Notes under the pieces: model-generated
Seen by the model: only the letters and a program-made list of their open reading frames with translations
What the model was told of the DNA's origin: nothing
The model's database searches: none
Assembly: GCA_023105745.1 (NCBI GenBank)
Contig: JALGQZ010000013.1
Coordinates: 2,763,501-2,827,500 of the forward strand
Length of the DNA stretch: 64,000 nucleotides
Source of the DNA: Austropuccinia psidii
Lineage: Eukaryota; Basidiomycota; Pucciniomycetes; Pucciniales; Sphaerophragmiaceae
Reading direction: 5' to 3'
Shown here: piece after piece, positions 60,224 to 64,000 of the stretch
Position numbering within the stretch: position 1 is the first letter of the stretch
How the letters are laid out: each line of letters begins with the position of its first letter
Program-made: the position numbers and the translations under genes

Positions 60224-60363
60224 ATCTAACCCATGAAACAAACATATCAAATTGTGAATAAGTTTCTACTCCAAAATTCAAATGGCTTACTTTGATGAAG
60301 CGTCAATCCTGGATTTCCCTCCGACAGACCGCTCCAAGTGACATTTTCCAAAGGTCTTTTTCG

Positions 60364-60825
60364 TCACCCCCCATCAAGCCGCCTTTCATTGCCCACATGA
60401 ACCTGAGATCCTGATGGAATATTGAGGGTTGCCTGTTTACTTTGTCCAAAGGGATCCTGGGATGCGACTGGATTCCGACCGGGGTTAAGGAGGAACTCAC
60501 GTGGAAATTTTGATTGGGGATTAGCGTTTGATGAGACTTGAGGTGTGCCTTCAGGCCCCTCAGACACATGCATTTGTGTATTAGTGGGATTTGGGGGAAC
60601 TGGAGTGACAGAAATATTTGGGATCGCCCAAGTGCTGGAAGCTGGAGCCTTCGGATTTCCCACATCAATGTTAAGACCTGATACATTCATTGAGGATGCG
60701 ATAGGGGTTGTGAGAGGAATGTTGGGACTCAATGGTGATTGTGTTTGAACATATTCTATGCTAGATTCACTATCTGAGTCATGAACAGAACCTGAACGGG
60801 ATTGATGTGACTTGGAAGATGACAT
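60364..60825 (-). CDS. Small Ser/Pro-rich hypothetical ORF
   Basis: 153 codons from MSSSKSHQSRSGSVHD. The N-terminus is Ser/Asp-rich; the rest is Pro/Asn/Ser-rich, probably disordered. It lies upstream of the two-exon gene on the same strand. A direct splice of its end to the next exon via GTGACG did not keep frame, so it is listed separately. It could be an exon of a broken longer gene. Confidence 0.4.
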   Translation of the reverse strand: MSSSKSHQSRSGSVHDSDSESSIEYVQTQSPLSPNIPLTTPIASSMNVSGLNIDVGNPKAPASSTWAIPNISVTPVPPNPTNTQMHVSEGPEGTPQVSSNANPQSKFPREFLLNPGRNPVASQDPFGQSKQATLNIPSGSQVHVGNERRLDGG

Positions 60826-61046
60826 AAGGGCCGAAAAAGTACAGTAATATTTTTAACTTGATAAAACAGTTCAGTATTGTGATAAAATAGAGGGATATGA
60901 GATGAGATTTTTTCAAATTTAGAATAGAGAAATTCTATGAATAGTTGGAACCAAGTGTTGTGTGGAAGCCGGATAAGACTCTTTTGAGGAGAATCCTCCC
61001 TGCCTCCTCTTGAGCTCCTCCGCTTTTGTCGGAAACCACCCTGCAC

Positions 61047-61784
61047 GGCCTACCAGCATATAATGTGATATTTCCTTGATCTGAAAGGGGACCCATCATC
61101 CATAAGTTTTCATATTTGGTAACATTTCCGCCTCCCCATTGTCACATTTTGTGAATTATCCAAACTGCCAATATATGCATTGAAATTCCACAACATTGTA
61201 CATCTGTAAAGGGTATATTCATGAAGGATTTACCCACAAAAGAGACATCACCTTTTCAAGAAAGGAGAGACAATCCAAATCACATTCCAACTGATTCAAA
61301 GCCCGCCGCACTCAAACCAAATACCAAGACTTTAGCTGCACTCCAACCCCTTATGTAATAGAGTTATATAGTTATGTCTGTAATAAGGTTTAAACCATGT
61401 ATGATGGCGTGCCAGCATACATGGATTAAATGTTAATCCCCTCAATTCAATGGTAACACTTCACTAATGGGACCCCCTCAATGGTCAAACCCGCACTATC
61501 ACAATGTGTAAATAAACTAGAATATGTATGAGCATTGAGCAGCATGGAATTTTACCCAATTAAACGCCTAACCAATTCCGCCGTCCAGATGAGACATGTT
61601 ACACTTTATCCACTGCAGCTCATGCACCATTGCAAATGGGATAAAATCCTCAGCTGGCTCAAATCATCTCCCCCTTCATAAATAATCACTGAATTTTATT
61701 TCCAATTAATAACACTCCTAAACACTTTCACATCAACCATAGATATTTATACACAAACCAACCGTACTCCCAATTCCTGCAACA
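61047..61784. other. Divergent intergenic region with inverted repeat
   Basis: It separates the minus-strand ORFs from the plus-strand transposase and should hold both promoters. An inverted repeat of 15 bp with one mismatch (TTTAAACCATGTATG / CATACATGGATTAAA) spans 61389-61403 and 61416-61430 with a 12-bp loop. Nothing else is recognised. Confidence 0.5.
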
Positions 61785-64000
61785 ATGACAACCCGGCCCT
61801 ATTCCTCAATGCGTATATGCATGTGTCAACACTGCTCAACTCAAACACACTCTTCCCCTGAGGGTGATAGGCAAGGAGTTGCCTTCACACCTTTCCAATA
61901 TAAACAGCACATTAAAAAGCTCAAATCAACCATTGCACCCAAATCTCTTCCAAACATCCCTACTTCTGCATCAGGATCTGGGTGCCCACAAATTCTATTG
62001 GTTCAAATCCTCCCAGCTGATTATTCACATTTGACCCAAAGCACTTTCTCAACTCCAGCAGGTCTCAATTCAACTGCACAGAAACCATATAGTGGCAGTC
62101 AAACCCTTCCCCCACAAGACCTAGGAATGATAATATCTGCCATTCTATCATTAAGGTATAATTTACCCCGCAGGGCTTCACGCATACTCAACCCCGCCCT
62201 GAACCTGCTGATCAAGTCCAGTATCTCAAGCTCAGCTGGTCCCCCCGCTCCTGCATTCCATATACCTCAAGATCTGAGTACCGTATTTGAACATCTCCAA
62301 TTGGAGCCAGTGATTCAAAACTATATATGTTGTCCTCAATGTTTCTCTCTTAATGGCCTTACTGAATCAGTCACAACTGACCAACCCCACTGTCAACGCC
62401 ATAATGACCCAAATGATCATGATCCCCCTTGCACACAATCATTAGGCAAATTCATCTATTCATCTGAACCCCACACCCAAAACACAACCAACATGAAGCA
62501 AAAATTTATACCAACAAAACATTTCATTTATCAACCATTCAAAAATTGGCTTGCCAGATTCCTCCAGTGGGCTGGAATTATGGAAATTCTGCATCAATAT
62601 CAAGAATCCCAAACCCCTGAAGGTACCCCCAAATGTGACGTCTGGGATGGATCGGTCTGAAGACGCTTCACTGGCACTAGAAATATCCATGACCCCCAAT
62701 TCATGTCCATTCCTGGTGCATTGGCCTTCTCCATATATGTGGACTGGTTCAATGCACATGGAAAGTCAACCCGGTTGGCTAGCATTGGACCTATCATGCT
62801 TATTTGTCTTAATCTCCCCCCAAGTGAAAGATTGAAGCCCGAGAATGTCTATGTTGCAGGAATTATCCCTGGTCCGAAGGAGCCAACTGCGCTTCAATTG
62901 AATTATCTATTAATGCCACTCATCAACGAGCTCAAAGAGCTATGGCAAGGTTACCATTTTGCACCCACCTCAACAGGTCCATCAGGATCCTTTATCCGTG
63001 TTACCATCCTCACAGCCATTGCGGATGTGGTTGCCATGCGCAAGCTTACTGGATGTATTTCCCATTCAGGAAACCACTTTTGTAATTTTTGCACCATTCA
63101 CAAAGCTCAAATTGAAGAAATTGGTCCTCAATTTCACTACACGCGCTCATACCAAAGTCATAAATCAACCATTGCCAAATGGCTTCGGGCAACCCCACAA
63201 CAAAGACAAGCAATTTTCTCTGAATATGGAGTGCGATATTCAATTTTGGAAGACCTTCCGTATTGGGATGCAACCAGAATGGTTAATCTTGACATAATGC
63301 ATAATTTAATACTTGGAATTTTGACGGATCATGCAACTTTCAAATTCTGCATTCCAGAGGTGAAATCAAAAACTTACTTCAGGTCCCACAGGAAATCCGA
63401 TGACACCAACAGTTCAGACTCAGATTCCAAGACCTCCAACAGCTCTCTTGATAAAATCACATTGAGAGAGGCCCGCTCCCTGAGAAGAGACGCAGCAAAA
63501 ATAATAAATGAGCCACTCCCCACTACTTCCACCCGAAAAAACTACTTCCCAATGCCCACCCCTAACACAGAACATCCATCTAGTGGTTCTGCAGAGATTC
63601 CTTCATTTGATGCCGATTACATCCCCACTTCTGAAATACCCTCTGAATTGGATATCACTGCACTGAGTGATCACCAGATCAAGGGTGAGGCTCTTGAGCA
63701 TCTCCGACAAATCATATCTGAGACCATCATTCCCTCATCTTGGACAAGAGTTCCCCGCAAAATGGGTTCCCCCTCTCATGGTAGCTTAAAAGCCGCTGAA
63801 TGGGCTCTCTTATATAAGGTCTATATTCCATTTCTAATGCTCAGTCAACGGATGTCATTAGATGCACACCAATCTTCCAACACTCAAAGAAAAATGGGTC
63901 AGTCAGAAGAACTTGCAAATGAACTAGCCAAGAATACATTCTATTTGATTAGTGCTATCAACATTGCCACAAGCTGGACTGTTTCAATAGATGATGCGAC
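61785..64000 (+). pseudogene. Plavaka-like (CMC superfamily) transposase, one internal stop, runs off window
   Basis: The frame is open from ATG 61785 to the window end (about 739 codons) except TGA at 62658-62660, within GSV*RRFTG, where relatives usually have Trp (from memory). The N-terminus has a CMCQHC cysteine motif. After the stop come SIYVDWFNAHGKS, LASIGPIMLICLNLP, ENVYVAGIIPGPKEP, LMPLINELKELWQGYHF, HSGNHFCNFCTIHK, FHYTRSYQSH and LPYWDATRMVNLDIMHNLILG. The AGIIPGP-x-EP and D-x-MHN-x3-G motifs are those I associate with Plavaka-type transposases of basidiomycetes. It would cut and paste the surrounding DNA element. This copy is probably inactive unless the stop is read through; the catalytic C-terminus is partly outside the window. 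Confidence 0.8.

Larger units (their letters stand above)
57216..64000 (+). mobile_element. Plavaka/CACTA-like DNA transposon region, right end outside window
   Basis: At 57216 the C-type LTR stops and sequence of different composition begins with CACCAGGGCG. The start CAC and GTCA-rich subterminal DNA suit a CACTA-type (CMC) terminus. The region includes a minisatellite, a minus-strand two-exon gene, a small ORF and the transposase gene. Membership of all parts in one element is inference; the matching right terminus (CGCCCTGGTG expected) lies beyond 64000. Confidence 0.5.

Noticed and set aside
60303..60686. 127-codon minus-strand ORF overlapping the Ser/Pro-rich ORF
   Set aside because: A shadow frame; the 60825-60364 frame has the more protein-like composition.

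Overview
The window reads as nuclear DNA of a basidiomycete, most likely a rust fungus (Pucciniales). Evidence: nested Ty3/Gypsy (Metaviridae) LTR retrotransposons in AT-rich sequence, a Plavaka/CACTA-like DNA transposase, introns of 50-90 nt with CTRAY-like branch sites, and protein families I associate from memory with rusts such as Austropuccinia psidii. The species is inference; no search was run.

Positions 1-57,215 are almost entirely retroelements, named here A to E. Element A (3,967-35,548, TSD CTAAG) carries three later insertions: an E-family solo LTR in its 5' LTR (5,513-6,272, TSD TTATA), complete element B in its integrase (12,301-22,367, minus strand, TSD TCAGC), and complete element E in its 3' LTR (24,451-34,668, TSD ATAAT). 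To the right lie an old C-family solo LTR (38,518-40,424), an A-family LTR with mismatched flanks (41,098-43,082), and a decayed minus-strand element D. D is split by a B-family solo LTR (TSD ATTCT), which is itself split by complete element C (44,619-54,904, TSD CACCC). All gag-pol genes are broken. C is the best preserved: one frame of 1,899 codons with five nonsense codons and no frameshift.

Two gene arrangements deserve attention. (1) In A, B and C a second reading frame overlaps the gag N-terminus and is conserved at the protein level. Matching splice sites in all three (exon 1, 63-88 nt intron, exon 2, 63-69 nt intron, exon 3, all phase 1) join into one accessory protein of about 240-280 residues, apparently with an ATG assembled across a leader splice junction. 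The gag-pol ATG lies inside the first of these introns, so unspliced and spliced RNA would encode different proteins. (2) Element E carries, antisense between pol and the 3' LTR, a two-exon gene (33,025-31,737) whose N-terminus has the exact cysteine spacing of a fungal Zn(II)2Cys6 DNA-binding cluster; this copy has two nonsense codons.

From 57,216 to the window end composition changes and a DNA transposon region begins. It starts with a candidate terminus (CACCAGGGCG) and GTCA-rich subterminal DNA, then a minisatellite alternating 40- and 51-bp units, a minus-strand gene of about 466 codons with a 59-nt intron, a small minus-strand ORF, and on the plus strand a Plavaka-like transposase with one internal stop that runs off the window edge.
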